64,000 nt of DNA from Pardosa pseudoannulata (taxonomy: Eukaryota; Arthropoda; Arachnida; Araneae; Lycosidae): positions 170,189,201-170,253,200 of the forward strand of contig CM063505.1 in NCBI GenBank assembly GCA_032207245.1, given 5' to 3'. Both the position numbers and the translations under genes were made by a program. Below the pieces are notes generated by a model that did not search any database, had not been told where the DNA came from, and worked only from the letters and a program-made list of their open reading frames with translations. Each line of letters begins with the position of its first letter. Position 1 is the stretch's first letter. Positions 39,593 through 54,740 of this stretch are shown here, piece after piece.

Positions 39593-41230
39593 AACGATCA
39601 CGAAAAAAATAAAACTAATTTCACAAATTATACTTTATTCACAACAAAAATTACAATTAAAGACATTAATTTCTTACTATATTGCACACAATAAAAAAAA
39701 ATTACATTTGGTTTAGTCCTACTTTTTCATTTTTGTGATACTAAATTAATGAGATCAACCATGAAGACTTGTCAAAACTTCACAGCATATTTTAAAGCTT
39801 GAGTAATGAATAAGCTTACAAATAAATGCAATACACAACATGTAAAAATAAATTATATTCATTAATGCTGAATTATCACACACTGTCTGACTAACTATAT
39901 AATAAAAATACTGAACATTGTCTAAGCTATCTACAACATTTATAATATCTACAGCATAAAATAAATCTCATGGCATTAAAATAATGTATGCCATCTATAC
40001 GCTCCAAACTATTTTATAAATGGGTGAAAAACAGAAGAAGTCAAACTTTGTAGTAATATTTTTCAAATAATCAAAATTTTAACATCAATGCTTTATAAAC
40101 ATAAATCTATATTAAAAAAAAAGATATTTACGTACTCGAAAATTCCACCTAATGTTTACAATGTCCAAGAAAGTTTACAGTTAGCTAATTACTAACATTC
40201 CTCATATTCACATACTTTTTAATTAAACAAAGAAAATAAAAATAAAAGCTACTACTGTGACTTAAATTATAAATGCTTATAGATCTCATACATTTAAACA
40301 AATGAATCTGAACTCAATGACACATGCTTGTACTTAGGTACAAAATTACAAAAATTACATTAAATATATGAAAATAAACTGTTTCTGTCTAGGATTTAAA
40401 CATATAGAAATAACATTAAAATAGTGTTTCAACACTATTTTAATGTTGTTAAACATCATAAGGCATCATTTATAAAATAAAAAATTGAAAAACAAAAGAC
40501 TTATTTGCTGTTACAGAAAGTACTATAATGCAAAATTTTATAATAGAGATATTAGTCTTAATTTCAGTTGATGTAACTGTTGAAAAAGTAAATTACCATG
40601 TGAGGTTCTAAATGACATAAAATGTCAATCTGAATAACAATTATAAATAACAGCAGATGATTGAAAACTTGGGAGATTTTTAATAGGATTGCCATCTACA
40701 TGAGCTGAAAAGAAAAATTTGTTTAAAGGGGAAAAAAAATAAAATTTCTACATACTATTTTTAAACCATGCCTAAAAAGGAACATTAAATTTTTATTTTC
40801 TTTTATGGATAATAAATATTTTACGTTTTAAAAGTCAAGTTTTATAGAAAAATAATGATACTGTTTCATAGAAATAGCAGATGTTTTATATTTTATATAA
40901 AAGGCGACAAATATTTTATACATTACATAGAAGGCATGTATATGAACTTGATTTTTTAATGAAATTGTTCAATAAAAATATATTGCTGAATCACTTGTAA
41001 TAAAGTTACAAGTAAATATTATGACAATACTGAATAGAAATCAGAAACATAAATGCAATCTCAATGAAGGAAAATTAGCATGTAAAAAATATTTTCTACA
41101 AAACTGTTTCCTATGACCAGTATTTTGAATAATATTTTAATACAGTTAAAAAAGAATTTAAAAATTATATAACAAACAATTAAAATAAACAGCTTTAATA
41201 TCTTTAGATTATCAATGCTATCAATTTCCC
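39593..41230. other. AT-rich sequence downstream of the adaptor gene
   Basis: No gene recognised. It could include a long 3' UTR of the minus-strand gene: AATAAA hexamers on that strand occur at about 40,797 and 39,640. A short inverted repeat (AAAATAGTGTTTCAACACTATTTT) is centred near 40,430. Confidence 0.45.
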
Positions 41231-41469
41231 TTAACCTTTTGAGGACGGGCATAACATATATGCAACATCTTTTAAATTGAGCCAGATGATTCTCTAGTAT
41301 TCAGATATCTCTAGTGGACATGTTCACCTATAACAGACATAGGGCTACCTCTAGTAGTGATTAGAGATACTAATTAAATGTTTTACTTAAAATATCATTA
41401 ATAACGTACTCGTTCTGCATCAATTCAAAAAATGTTGCATATATGATGCACCCGTCCTCAAAGGGTTAA
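41231..41469. mobile_element. TTAA-flanked inverted-repeat element, 231 bp
   Basis: TTAA at 41231-41234 and 41466-41469. The terminal repeats are about 34 bp with few mismatches: CCTTTTGAGGACGGGCATAA... and the complement of CCCTTTGAGGACGGGTGCAT..., both continuing into CATATATGCAACAT. piggyBac-like MITE, about 0.9 kb past the stop of the adaptor gene and possibly inside its 3' UTR. Confidence 0.88.
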
Positions 41470-42347
41470 AAGAGGCTTTATCTAAAATATTATCTACAAC
41501 CGTTTTTTCTTACTTAGTACATAAAATACAAGAGATTTTTTCTTATAATTCAAAAGCTCAATCAGAACTTCTCACTGACTTTTTTAACATTCATTTTTAA
41601 CAGGCAACTACCCAACATTTGGGATGAAATATACAACCCTGCAAACAAAATATTATTTTGTTTGGTAGATATAGTGTAATAATAAACAGAAATTTAAAAT
41701 AACTATGCAATGAATGAAAATTTTCTGATTGTCTTGAGTAAACTGTATAACAAATTTTAATAAAATAAGACCTTGAGATGAGAAGTATGTAGATAATAAA
41801 CAAATATGCCATTTTGTGCTAAAAAATCTTTAGAACAATCATACTTAGAAAACAAAACTTTAAAAGTTAATTTAATTTAGCCATACATAAATTTCATAAA
41901 AATAATTCAAGTAATACATGGAGAAGAATATATCTCAAGGTATTCTTTATTACCTATCAAAATATAGTTTTTAAATCAAAAAGGAAAATATGTACAATAT
42001 GCACAAAACATTTTTAAATATGCTACCAAAAATTTTGTAAAAACTTTACAGGTTTCATGAATTTTTACATTTTTTTAATAATTTAATGAATACAAACCTA
42101 TGCTTAACATCAAAAATATTTTCCACAGATTTTCTATTACAAAATATATTAATATGTTTGTATTGTGACGTATTTGTATATGTATTGATATATACTTGAT
42201 GCATACCAAGTCCTATCAAGCTCATTGTAAAGTAGTTCGACTAAATTGTTACTCAAAAATGGAGGATATTCCACATGCAACACAAAGAATAAAAATGGAT
42301 TGAAACTTAAGCTCTGCAAGGTTCGTATTAACATATGTAATTAACTT
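41470..42347 (-). other. Likely 3' UTR and flank of the adaptor gene
   Basis: Follows the TAA at 42348-42350. AATAAA on the minus strand at 41951-41946 is the first poly(A) candidate. No other feature is seen. Confidence 0.45.
41946..41951 (-). promoter_or_regulatory. Candidate polyadenylation signal AATAAA
   Basis: First AATAAA on the minus strand after the stop codon of the adaptor gene, about 400 nt downstream. Further AATAAA hexamers lie at about 40,797 and 39,640, so the 3' UTR could be much longer. Only the hexamer is seen. Confidence 0.4.
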
Positions 42348-43039
42348 TTATGACACTTTACTAAGTGGTGAAACAGGGATAGGTGTTCCAACAATTTTAT
42401 AATGTTCTTCAGGAGATTCATTTTCAAAAATTGGAGGAGGAGGAGCCATTTCTTCTGGTATACTATCTCTCTGGGATATTTCTGCCTCCTTAGGTGATCT
42501 TAAACACACATTATAATATTGGTTTCGTGATGAACGCTTTTCACTAATGTTCTTTACATCTTTTTCTTTTTCAATGTTAAATATGACATCAGAGTTTGGC
42601 ACAGATGGCAGATTGTTCACACGCTTAAAAGATGACAATTTATTGCCAACACAACAGCTCTTCACTGAACTAAGATTGTTTTTATTGGATGCTATTTGGC
42701 AAGTACAAGCTGCTTGTGTATTTGTGTTGTCCATCAATGTGGTCTTTGGAAAGTCATAGTTCGAAGAGATGCTGTCAGATCTTTGGAATGTTTGATTGAT
42801 GGCTGCAGAATTTGGAATGTCATATGATTGATCCTGATCAAATATGGAAATTGGAATTTCTAGTTTTCTTGGTGGTGAAGAAATGGGAAGAGGAGGTGGC
42901 ACCAAATCATAGTCTGTTTTAGGGTCATTAATTGGTAAAGGAAATGATGAATTCTTGATGGGAGACTTAATAGCCGAACAGCTAGGCCTTGGTGGAGGTG
43001 GACAATCATAGTTTGAATTTGGATCTTCAAAGAGAAAAT
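42348..43039 (-). CDS. stumps: Exon 14: YDxP-rich C-terminal tail and stop
   Basis: Residues 738-967, then TAA. It carries YDCPPPPRP (Y748), YDLVPPPLP (Y781), YDIPN (Y810), YDFPK (Y832) and YYNV (Y912, fits Grb2 SH2 YxN). Three YDxP motifs here plus Y398 make four, and Y781 is a near match. Proline runs (APPPPIF) lie between them. A largely disordered docking tail is expected. Confidence 0.9.
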
Positions 43040-46000
43040 CTGAAATTTAAAAAATAATAATAAAATATTTAAATTCCTGAATTTATTAATACAATAATAC
43101 CTTAGAAAAAAGTTATTTCATTATGCAAAAGTTATCATAATAACTTTAATAATCAAAATATTAAAATCATACATATTTAGCACAGAAAATATTTTCCAGA
43201 TAATTCACCATTTTTTATTTATTTATTTCTTGAGCTATGAATCTCATGTACTACAATAAAAAATTTCCCTAAAATTTTATGCCCAAAAGGTTAAATAATT
43301 TATTTTCCTTTAATTTGGTTATTGCCCAGCATTTACTCCCACAAAGCAGAATAGGTCATTAGTGTTTTATAGATGTTAAAATTAAACTTATAAATTGAGA
43401 TTTTAGTTGGTTTTTGACGCCATGGTGGCATTTATTTGACATGGCAAGAATGTTGCTTATAGTTATGGTCAAATCATAGTTAGTAGTAATGATAGATCCA
43501 AGATATCTGAATTGTGACACTGCTTCAAAGCTGTAATTTTTCACTGAAAATGACTGTAGTTTAGGTGTACTGTAAGAAGTCTCTATGAATTTTTTTTAGC
43601 TTCATTTATATTTAGGTCTCATTTACAAGCCTCAGTTTCTAATCATTTAAAGACTTCTGCAACAAATTTTCTAGGTCTACCATCCAAGGCAATGTGATCT
43701 GAAAATGCCAAGGTTTGTAAAGTCTTCTGGTAGATGGTTCCTCTAGATGCTGTGATAGCATTTTCTCGGGGAAAGTTGAACAGTAAGCATGACAGAGCAT
43801 TGCTCTGTCACAATCCTCTGTATAAAAGGATTCAGAAAAGTTATTTTCCAGTTTCACCTTGTTTCCTGTATTCTCCAGTATTTATCTCAAAGCATGCAAT
43901 TGTTCAATAGTTAATTTACCTCTAAGAAATCCACATTGATAGTTTCCAATAACTTTTTCAACACGCAGTAATAGTCTATTGTAAAGGATGTTTGTAAAAA
44001 TTTAAAAGATAGAGTTAAAAAAAGTTATTTTGTGATAGTTGCAATAATCCTGTCTATCACCTTTCTTAAAGATGGGGCAGAGAAAACTAAGGTTAACAAA
44101 TGCATAAATTTTGCAAGTTGCATAAGTGTTAAATAAAGAAAATGCTATGTTTTCACTATTACAAGCAAAGGACAGATATTTCAGTTAAAACTCAAAAAAG
44201 AAGTTAAACAAAAATAATTATACCTGGTCCAGATACAGATGATTTCCTTACTCTGAAATCCCCATTCAGAGTAGCACTCTTTGAATCAGGCTGTATGTAG
44301 TCAACAATTTTGAAAGCTTCTTCAAATGATGGAGGTATCATCTTTTTACTAACAGCATACTGAGGAATTTCAGAAAATTTGCAATCCTCCAAGCTACCAT
44401 AACGAGACACAGGCTTCACAGGTCGGGGTGGGGGTGCAGGTGGTTTACTACTGAGAGTAAGGCACTGGATATTTTTTTGGAGATTGGTAGTGTTGCAGGA
44501 AGAATTTAGAGCTCTTTTGTGCAGATTATATCGAGAGTCAAATTTTTCCTAATGAAATAAAAGAGATTGTAAACAATAGAAATACATAAAGAGAATGTTG
44601 TGTTTAAATTTCAATTAAAGTGAGCAGAAATTCCCACATGCATATCACAATTATTCCAACCAATCGCTGGTGTGTAACAGAAAACTACTTCTCAATTGCG
44701 ATATTTTTTTGGAGATTGAGAATTCATTTCCTATTAATGTGTATTCCAATTAAATACTTAAGCCAAAAAATTGAATAAATAACCCATATACAGAATATAC
44801 CCTGTTCTGAAGAACACAGACCTACCAACCCCCAAAAGTCCAAAATCCTGTAATAACTTATATATATCAAACAATATAATGGCCTTATAGCATTAAAACA
44901 GTTGTCTAAAAAGGCCAAATTATACAATATCATTAATTTTGTACCATATCTGATAAATCAGAATACCAAAATAATGAAAAAATTTTACTAAAATGAAGTT
45001 ATTAAACAAAGAAAATTATTTAATGATGCAGATTTTACTTTCTTTAAAATATTGGAACCAAATATTTATTCAAAACATACTCCCAGTTGCCTCAATTTTA
45101 AAATTTACAAGTTTTCTATTGTTATACTTATTACTGATGAACAAAAATGTGTGGCTATTTTTGTGACATAGATTAAATTCCATCCACTCTCTGCATTACT
45201 ATATGAAATTGTCAAAATTAACATGAAATCTGAGAGTTCCTTAGTTAAAATATCCATCACTGTTCTTTATTTTCCAAATCAAATTCCAATGGGTATTGAT
45301 ATAATTGTCAAGAATTGTAGTATTGATTTCTTCTTATTGCAGAATGCAGAATTCTGATTGCAGTCTGATACCATAGGCACTATTAGCCCCAATTTGGAGA
45401 GACACAGAAATTTTTGTTTCTTTGTTGCAAAAACGGTTGCAACATAAAGTCTAACATCTCCCCCTTCAAAAATATGGCAATCTGTACATTTGTCCCTAAA
45501 AATCCGGTATTATATTTTTGAACCTGGAGAGTTGACACACACATTAAAACAAATGAATTCACAGTTAGCTTTTATTATTATTTGCAAGATAATACATAAA
45601 TAACATGAATTACTGGCAAATACTCATTACAGCTTATATCAAAATACACTTGAAATTGCAATAAGAATTTAATATCAATATTACAAGTTAACATTAAACT
45701 TTTCTTGATTTCTTTTTGCTTCTAAGGTTTTATCAAAAATCAAATTTGTTCCAAAGCAAAATAATTAAAATTGGAAAAAAGTTTTTCAAATTCAGACCTT
45801 ACATATGATTAATTCACATTTTTTAAATTAAAATAAACTACAACAAATTCTAACATAATATATTAATAAAAAGCAGATACAACTTCTAATTCTTAAAGAA
45901 TAAGAAATTACACAGCATACCTTCAATTTATTATTTCTATCATCTCCAAAATCAGAGTGATGGCCACTATCAGATCCAGCACTAGCAGTACTTAATCTAT

Positions 46001-49000
46001 CAAATGAAGAACCACCTGAAAAAATATTAACTGTAGCAAGTGATCAGAAGATTAAATTCAGCACATCTTAAAATTAGAGCTCCTTTAAAAATTAAAACAT
46101 GAAAAATTTCCATCTTGTCGTTAATAGAGTTCTTAGTTAAAAAGAAAAAAATCTTTAGTAGGAACCTATCTTGTAATTTTTACCCATATAAAAAAAAAGT
46201 ATGCAATACAATTTATTCCTTTCTTGAAAGAAAATATCTTCAAACGACTTATTATAAATAACATATAACTTTAGTAGAATGTTCAAGACATACAATAACA
46301 ATAAAACAATTTTCACTTATTTAAAGCAAACTAATTTTTAGTAGCAGTGTAATATTGTTAGAAAAAACAGAAAACAGTTTTTAAAAGATAGAAATCTATG
46401 AAACTTACTAGAGCTGCTTGTGTTTGAAAGTACACTTAGTGTACTAACAGGGCGCACATTGTCAGGTTCAGAGCACAGCTTTTCTGTACTTAAATCTTTT
46501 GAATTTTTTCTTGAAGAAGTACCCTAAAAATTTTATAGAGATAATAAAGAGGAGAAATTAATTATTTATTTTAAAACAATAATATAAGCAATAAAAAATA
46601 GCTATAAAAACAATATTTATAAAACAACTTTAAAAAAAATGGTATTTGCACAATCTCTAAAGAGACAAAAAAAGTTTAAAAAGACACATAAAATTAAACT
46701 TACTTTTGAACCTATGCTTTCTTTTCTCCTTAATCTGTTGTTTAAAAACTGACGAAGTTCAGAGAAGCTTGATGAGTGTTTTTTATTCAACTTTGCTTTT
46801 TGAGCTTTGGCATATAAGTTTCTTAAACCATCTAAAGTACTCTGTAAAAGAAATATTTTCCTAACATATTAACACAAATATATATCATACACAAAAAATT
46901 ACATAAATCACACTATTTTAAAACTGAATTTTTGAGATTTTATATAACTTGACAGAAATTTGATAAAGAAAATAGAATTATTTTTTAAAATTTTTAATAA
47001 ATAAGTGCACTACTGAATTCTTTATATTTCACAAACATGTAAAAATTCTATGTATAATGATAAATAGTGTGAGAATGTATATAACTTATGTACTGCAGAT
47101 AGAAAGTCAAATAGTTTTATTACATTATTTTAATGCCACTTTTTCTGTAGTTAACAAGACTTAAATTTAATTAACCTTTCAGTAAAAATGGAGTTACCAA
47201 ACTTATTTTACAACATAATTTTATAAAATTAAGAATTCCTGCCACCACTAAAAACTTTGTAGTTCTCAGGGAAATAGGCTCACACGAAAAAAGAAAAAGA
47301 AATTGATCTTCTCAAATGTTTCTAATAATCAACTTTTTAGCACATAAATGTCAAATTTAAAACATTAAAATTCTGCATAGGAATATTAATACCTCCTTAC
47401 TACTTATTATTCAATTTACCATCAACATCCCATTCTCAATCTTTATTTTGCAATAAAATGAAATAATTGCATCACACTTTTATCATAACCATAATTTTTA
47501 TTTAATGTGTTTCTAGTAAAACACTATGTAGTGTTTGTTAAAACTAATTTCAAATCATTTTATTACTAAATTTTGATACAAGACCTATAACAAATGTACT
47601 CCATATTAATATTATTAATTATTTTTATTTTTATAATTATTTGTTTTAAAATAATTCCTAAAACAAGTCTGTGCAGAATTTTTTAAATTTGGAGAAAGCA
47701 GATAAGATTTTGAATAAAGAAAAGCTTTGAAATTTTTTTGCTAAAAACGTTTTATCTCCATGTTTGCAGCTTTCAATATTAGCAGTAGTGCTGCCCTCTG
47801 TTGACTGTATATTCTGTAAATGATTTTAAAAAAGGGCTTTTACTTTGCAGCAGTAAAAAGAAAATGAAAAATATATGATTGGACGTCTCTAGTCCTACAA
47901 ACTGAAAAGAATAAGTCTGAAGTACCAATTAAAACAACACAGTTAATAGATTTTATTGCATTGCAGTCTTTCTTCTTAAATTCATTTTAAAAATCCAAAA
48001 TATAAATTGAAGATTTTTATCAAATTTATTAATAAACTTGATAATTAATATTAAAAAAATATTAAATATTAAATAATTTAATATTTAATTAATATTAAAA
48101 AAACATTGTATGAAAAATGTTTAAATTTATACGCAATTTAACACATCCTACTCAAAAGCCTCATACTTAAAACTCACTTGGATACCTTCATTAATTAGTA
48201 ACATGTGAATCTTATTGGAAATTTATAGGACATAACTATTGGATAACTGCACCTATATAATTATTTTAAAAAAGGTGAAATTTTATTTACCTTAGCTTCA
48301 AGATCAGAGACTTGATAAAGAACTTTCCATTCATTGTGCATTCTCTCAACTTCAGTCAAAGATGCTCCTTTCTTATAAGCTTCCATTATATCAATAAGCT
48401 TTGCTTGACTTTCCAAAAGAGTAAGTTTACTTTTATCTAAAAAGCAATTTGTGTAAAATTCATAAATGCTATTATTAATAAAATCTTTCATGAAAATAAT
48501 CAAATTTTTAAAAGGTATTAAACTGTGTTGTATACCTGCTGCTGAATGAGTTCTGAATACATCATCAGAAATATCAAACTTATCATTGGTATCCAAAAAT
48601 ACAGAAGAAGGCTGTATGTTTTCTATTAAGATAAATAAAATATTCATTACTTAAATTGTAAAATATATACACAACAAACTCCTGTTCTATTATAAACATT
48701 AAATTGTAAATCTTAACTATAATATTAGAATTTCTATTTAAAAGTACAGATTTGTAATAAATCACTCTTAAAGTTGCAAACAAAAAAATAAAAAATTAAT
48801 ATAAAAATGCTTAATGTTTACAAATGTTTACAATGTTATTGTACATACATATTTTAAATTTTACTTGATATTTAAATCATCTCTTGGTAAGTTCTTGGTT
48901 AAAAGAAATAGTTAAAAAGGCCATAAAAGTTTAATTTTATAGCTTCTATTAGCATGACTGTTAGAAAAAAAAAATTCTTTAATAGAAATGATTTGAGTAG

Positions 49001-52000
49001 TTTATTCAGTTTGTAACAAGCATAACGCACCTGAGATCCTTACACATTTAAGGTTGGATGAATAGTTCAGAGGTTATACAAGATTTAAACTATTTACAGA
49101 ACAGTAGGTTTTAAACAGTAGGTCTTGGATCAAGAATTAGTTCTATATTGCAGAAAAATTAAGCATAGTGTTTGTTCTAAAAAAACAAAACCCAATGTCA
49201 CAAACTACAAAATAAAATAAACACAGAATCAGATATAACTCACGTGATATTAAAAAAAAATTTCAGGTTTTATTATTGAAATAGAATTTCAATAACAAAA
49301 GAATAAAAGAATTTTTTGTTATTTAAATCAATTACTCAATCAAGTATTTTTTTATGAGTCAAAGTTTAAAATTATATAAAATTGAAAACTGTGAAGGAAC
49401 TCTAATCCTACAAATGTCACTGTTATGTCCGTTTTATCAAAAAAGTCTGTAAATTTTTACAATGAAGAGAAGTAATCAAATATACTGTAAAAAATATTTA
49501 TGTTTCAAAACATTAAATTTTGCTAACTTCACTAAATTTTTTACATTCTGCAAAGCATCTATTTTCACGAATTCATAAAAACAATGCAATTTTTTACCAA
49601 AAACATCTATCAGAATACATTAAAATGACAAACACATCAATAAATGATGTCCCATAATTTGAGAGAGATTTGGGGTGGAAAAAAGAAAAGGAATGACTGG
49701 AAGATTTTAATTAAAGTCACTAAAACAATGCTAAAATATTAAACTGAAAAACGTAATTTCTGTTTTAATCTGCAAAATAAGCAAAAAGCCGGTTTTAGAG
49801 AAGTAAGTAAAATAACCTTAAAAATGAGGAATTTTCATGCCTAGCTTAACCTTTCCAAGCACATACAAAGAAAAAAATATATATAGTATGAGTTAAATCT
49901 GATTCTGTGCTTTTTGTGTTTAACATTTTGATTTCATAGTTTTGAGACATTAGATTTCTTTTAGTTTAGAATACTATTAGTTTCTCTGGGGAAAAAAATA
50001 GAAAGACAACATAAATTTGGATTTTTTTAAAGGTAAAATATGTATTCTTATTACTCTGTGCATAGAAATTTTATACACTTAAATTAGATTAACTTAGTTA
50101 TTTTTAGCAATTATTGGAAAAGGAACCAAATTTTTTTTCTTAGGTTACTTAAAGTGAAAAAAATATTACTGACACTAGAGAAGGAAAGATTATGTGTTAC
50201 CTTTATGTGAACCCTTCATTTTCAAATATTCATTTTCTTTCTCAAATACATCAGTAATAACAGTTTTGTTAGCAGGTAAATGTAATACTGGAACTGGGTG
50301 AGCAGGTATATCATAGTAATCAGATGGATTACTACATTTGTTATTTTCAGTTTCTGTAATTTGAAGAAACATTAGTTAATATATTATTTCAAAATGTTGT
50401 TAAATATAATAGAAAATAAATTTCCTATTAAGTCAAAAGAATGCTTTAAATGACACATGAAAGAAATATTTATCCAATATAAAAAACATAGATTATTTAC
50501 ATGTACGATAAACCTCTTTTTTAGACGGGTTATTTCTAAGAAAACACTAACTTGATTGGGTTTGGTAAATAATTTAGTAACATATTAAAATAATTTTTAT
50601 TATATATATATATATAAAGGAGATGAGAAGAAATAAAATTATTACCAGTTATTGTTGGCACTAACATGACAGTTTCTATGCTATGCTTTCTTTGAAAACT
50701 AGATGATTTCTGAAAAATTAATAATTTTAGTAAAAATGAAAATTATTACTACCATAATTGTTAAATATGCTGACATTAAAAGGATTCATTCTCCAATTAC
50801 TTAATACTTATTGATGTTATACAACTTTTTTGAATGAAAACACTGTAAAAAAATTGAAATACTATCCTTGAACATTTTCTTTTTTTAGACAAAATGAAAA
50901 GTACTCATTACACTTTAAAAGAAAAAGCTTTGTCAAATCATTAACAGTTAAGAAGAAAAAAAAATTTTTTTCAAAAATTTTACATACTTATGCCAGATAT
51001 ATTTAAACATATGAAGAACTTTCAAATCAATAAAAGCAAAATCTGTGAGTAAAATTAGCATGAATAAATACAAATCAAGACAAAAAGGTATATATCCAAA
51101 CCTTAATTACATTCAGTTCATCAGTAATATATTTAAATTTCAAGAAATGAACACAATAATTTATAAGCATTTTGAAACACAGTATAACTCTTTAGCAGAC
51201 AATTCCAAATTAAGGGTTCCAAACTTTATGTTTTTGATATATTTGTTTCAGAATAAAGAACACTAAATAGCAGGCAGTAATTTTAGCTGAAAGTTATTTC
51301 ACTTGTGTCATTTCATATTAAAAGAGAATTAAACTAGTTCCAAAGTGAATAAGAGTGGCACATGTAGCAAATTATTTTTTGCAAATGGTTGCAATACATT
51401 CACTCTTTCTTATATACAGTCTGTATCGGTTATATGGTCAGCTCAGCAGTCCAGAAAAATCAGATGATATAAGCGGGGTGACCATATATGTGGAACAATA
51501 CAACCCTATTGAATTGTGACAGGATTATATTCACCTATCAGAATGTAGTACTCATAAACAAATAATTATACTGTTAAGAACATTTTAAAATTAATTTAAA
51601 AAGCAAAAACTACATTACAAATATGCATTTTTTATTTCATTTTATTTATTTTTTTTGGGGTGGGGAAGGATTTATTAGCTTACCTTACTAATCAAAGTAC
51701 AGCACACGTACATATGTACATTCATGTTCAGTGTATTTAAAAATAATCAGATATATATGTGTGCTTCCTTTTGTTGGTTAACACAACTTTTTCTAAGTCC
51801 CTAATAGCTTTTAAAAGATCATCTGCTACTTCGGAATTAGTACAATAACACCTGAGGTCATGTATGAGAAGGTAACTTCAACCAATAAACAGGCAGATGT
51901 CCACTTGTTATCAGTGGGAGGCAAGAACTGAGAGAGACAGAAAACTCCGACGATGAGTCTACACAAACAAGAAGGGTGGGAAAGGGAGAAAAATAAAGGC

Positions 52001-54511
52001 TTGAATTCAGGTCCTCTCTAATTTCGTATTGGTTATTAGAGAGAGAGAGAGGAAAAGGAAACTCATTGAAAACATGAAAATGGCCATATAACCGGTAACA
52101 AAAGAAAATGACAGTATAAGTGGTGCGCTTTAACACATGTTCCTTATTAAGTTAGATGGGACTTTAGAAAACTGACCAAATAAGTAGGATGCCCTTATAA
52201 GTGGGTGACCATATAGCCAGTACTGACTGTATATGTAAAGATATTTTAACCATAACTAACCAACTTAATTATAATTGTATTCTAAAATAAATTTCTGGTG
52301 TTTCCATCCATAAAATTACAATATTTGGAGAAATTCCTTTGTTCCTACTTTAATTGCAGTAACGTTTGATGACCTCCAAAACACCAAAATTAATCCTTTC
52401 TTAACTCAACTATTATATAATTCCTTTACATAACTTAGTTTAGTTTATGTGTCATCATGTGATTAATATTAACCCTCTGTTATCTTCCTCAATGACATCC
52501 CCACACTACTATATTACCAAATGTCAGGCATTTTGAAGAGAGAGCTCCGAAGATGGGTTGTCTTAATAAACTTTTTATTATTTAATTTAAAATTTTGCCG
52601 TTTTCTTTCTAGGCTTAATGACTACACCATTTCTAGTATGGATAAAATTTTAATTTCTTAGTGGGTCAAATCATCATTAAATAAGACCCTCTTTATGTAC
52701 AAGTATAGCCTCTGAATAAGAAAGATTTCTAAATAAAAGGCAAATACTTTGGTCTGGAGGTATTCTTCTCTCTTTCCCTATTTAGAAGTTTTATAGTATA
52801 ACATTTTAATTGTGCATAGCTATCAGAGAATGAAGAAATTATCTTTCAATTGTTTTTCCTTACCAAGAATTCATCTATTGCAGCAACAACTTCATTATGA
52901 CCTGCATGATTTGCTAATTGTACAGGTGTCAAACCTCGAACATTTTTTAATGCAGTAGCTAGGCATGCTGATGGACATTGCAGCAGTTCTTTTACTAGCT
53001 GGCATAATCCATAACGAGCAGCAAAATGAAGTAGTGTAGGATATTCTTCTTTTGCTAACAAACAGAATAGAAGTCATTAGTAATGTTGAATATACCAAGT
53101 AGTACATCATTTCAGTTTGTATTACCTTATAACAAAATGTGTTTAGGAAAAGAAGTAATATCTTTGTAAATTTTATAACTATTGTAACTTCACGGGATCC
53201 TCGGGTAGCATGTAGGTGTCGAAGTGGATATGATACGATATACAGCTTAGAAACAATAAAAATGTTTATTCTTGATTAAAATGGAGTATGTACAAATTTA
53301 AAAAATGGAAATCACAGGGCTCAGGCAAGCTGGTGCAGACCTAAAAATCCCAGGTTCAAGGTGAACCTAAAAAAAAAAACAATCTGCGGACAGCTGCCGA
53401 CAGATAACATTGCACAGGGGTACCACTGAGCCTCCTTGAGTCCCACAAAAAGCTGAAGAAAACTCTACAAAAAAACTAACTACTGCAAACCAAACTCTGT
53501 TCCTTTTCTTTCTGGGGACTCTCCGTCTAAAAACTTGTGTTGCCTGACGTCACCTTTCGCCTCTTCCCATTGGCTTTTTCTTTCCGCGTTGGTATCCTAA
53601 TAGCCTTTGATTGGCTTGTTCAGGAGCACCTTACTGTCTGACATTTAGTTGTCCTGTCTGTACTACGGATTCCCCTCAGACATCTCAAGGTTTGTTCAAA
53701 GTGACAATCCTTTGTAGTGTGGTGTCAAAAACCCAGACAGAGTGTCACCCTGCCCTGGGTTTTAACAAAACCCTTTTGTGAAGCCAATGGGGCATAGCAA
53801 CATCACACTATATTCAAACTATCAAAATACTTCTAAATTTCTTATTTTAATTAAATAAATTTTTGCTATTTTTCAAACTCAAATTTTTACTATTTTCCTA
53901 AAATTCTAACTAAAATTAATTTTTTTTTTAAATTTTTTCAAGCAAATACTGAAACTTACTTTTTTTCATCTTATCTTGTTTGATATCCTTATGTAACAAG
54001 TCAAATCCTGATTTTGGCAAACTTTCCCTGAATGCAGAAGTGAGGTGAGTGTCTACATCATGTAAAGCAGCCATTCCAAGAGTGTTACACAGGAACTCAT
54101 ATGGTGATGTAACAGACGTTAGAAGACTAAAAAGTTCACCCATTTTGGATACACATTTAATGGGACTAACACCCAATAAATCTTCTCCACACCATACATG
54201 CACATTTACAATATTCTGAGCTTGCATCATTTCATCTAGAACAAATGCATGAAATTTAAAAAGCTAATTCATTAATTTCATTTTAAAAACACTTTATATC
54301 ATTTTAAATCTCATAAAAGGGATGTAACTGAATGAGCAGGAAATGATGTAATTCTCACATTTAACTAATCTTGATTGAAATGTTTAAGAAATTTTGTTTA
54401 TGGTGATATGGTATAAATACTGCTAAATTAATAACTACTAATTATTTTATATACAAATAATTAAAGTTATTGTTACAAGATATTATGTCTAAGAGATAAT
54501 AAATATTTTTA

Positions 54512-54562
<51 letters not shown>

Positions 54563-54687
54563 TATATATACATATATACATACATATATACATATACATA
54601 TATATATATACATATATACATATATACATATACATATATACATATATATATATACACATATACATATATATAAGTGTGTATATATAT

Positions 54688-54740
<53 letters not shown>

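Noticed and set aside
42547..42759. Plus-strand open frame of 70 codons
   Set aside because: Antisense shadow of exon 14.
51858..52136. Minus-strand open frame of 92 codons
   Set aside because: Lies inside the inverted-repeat element at 51417-52229 over a GA run; no domain.
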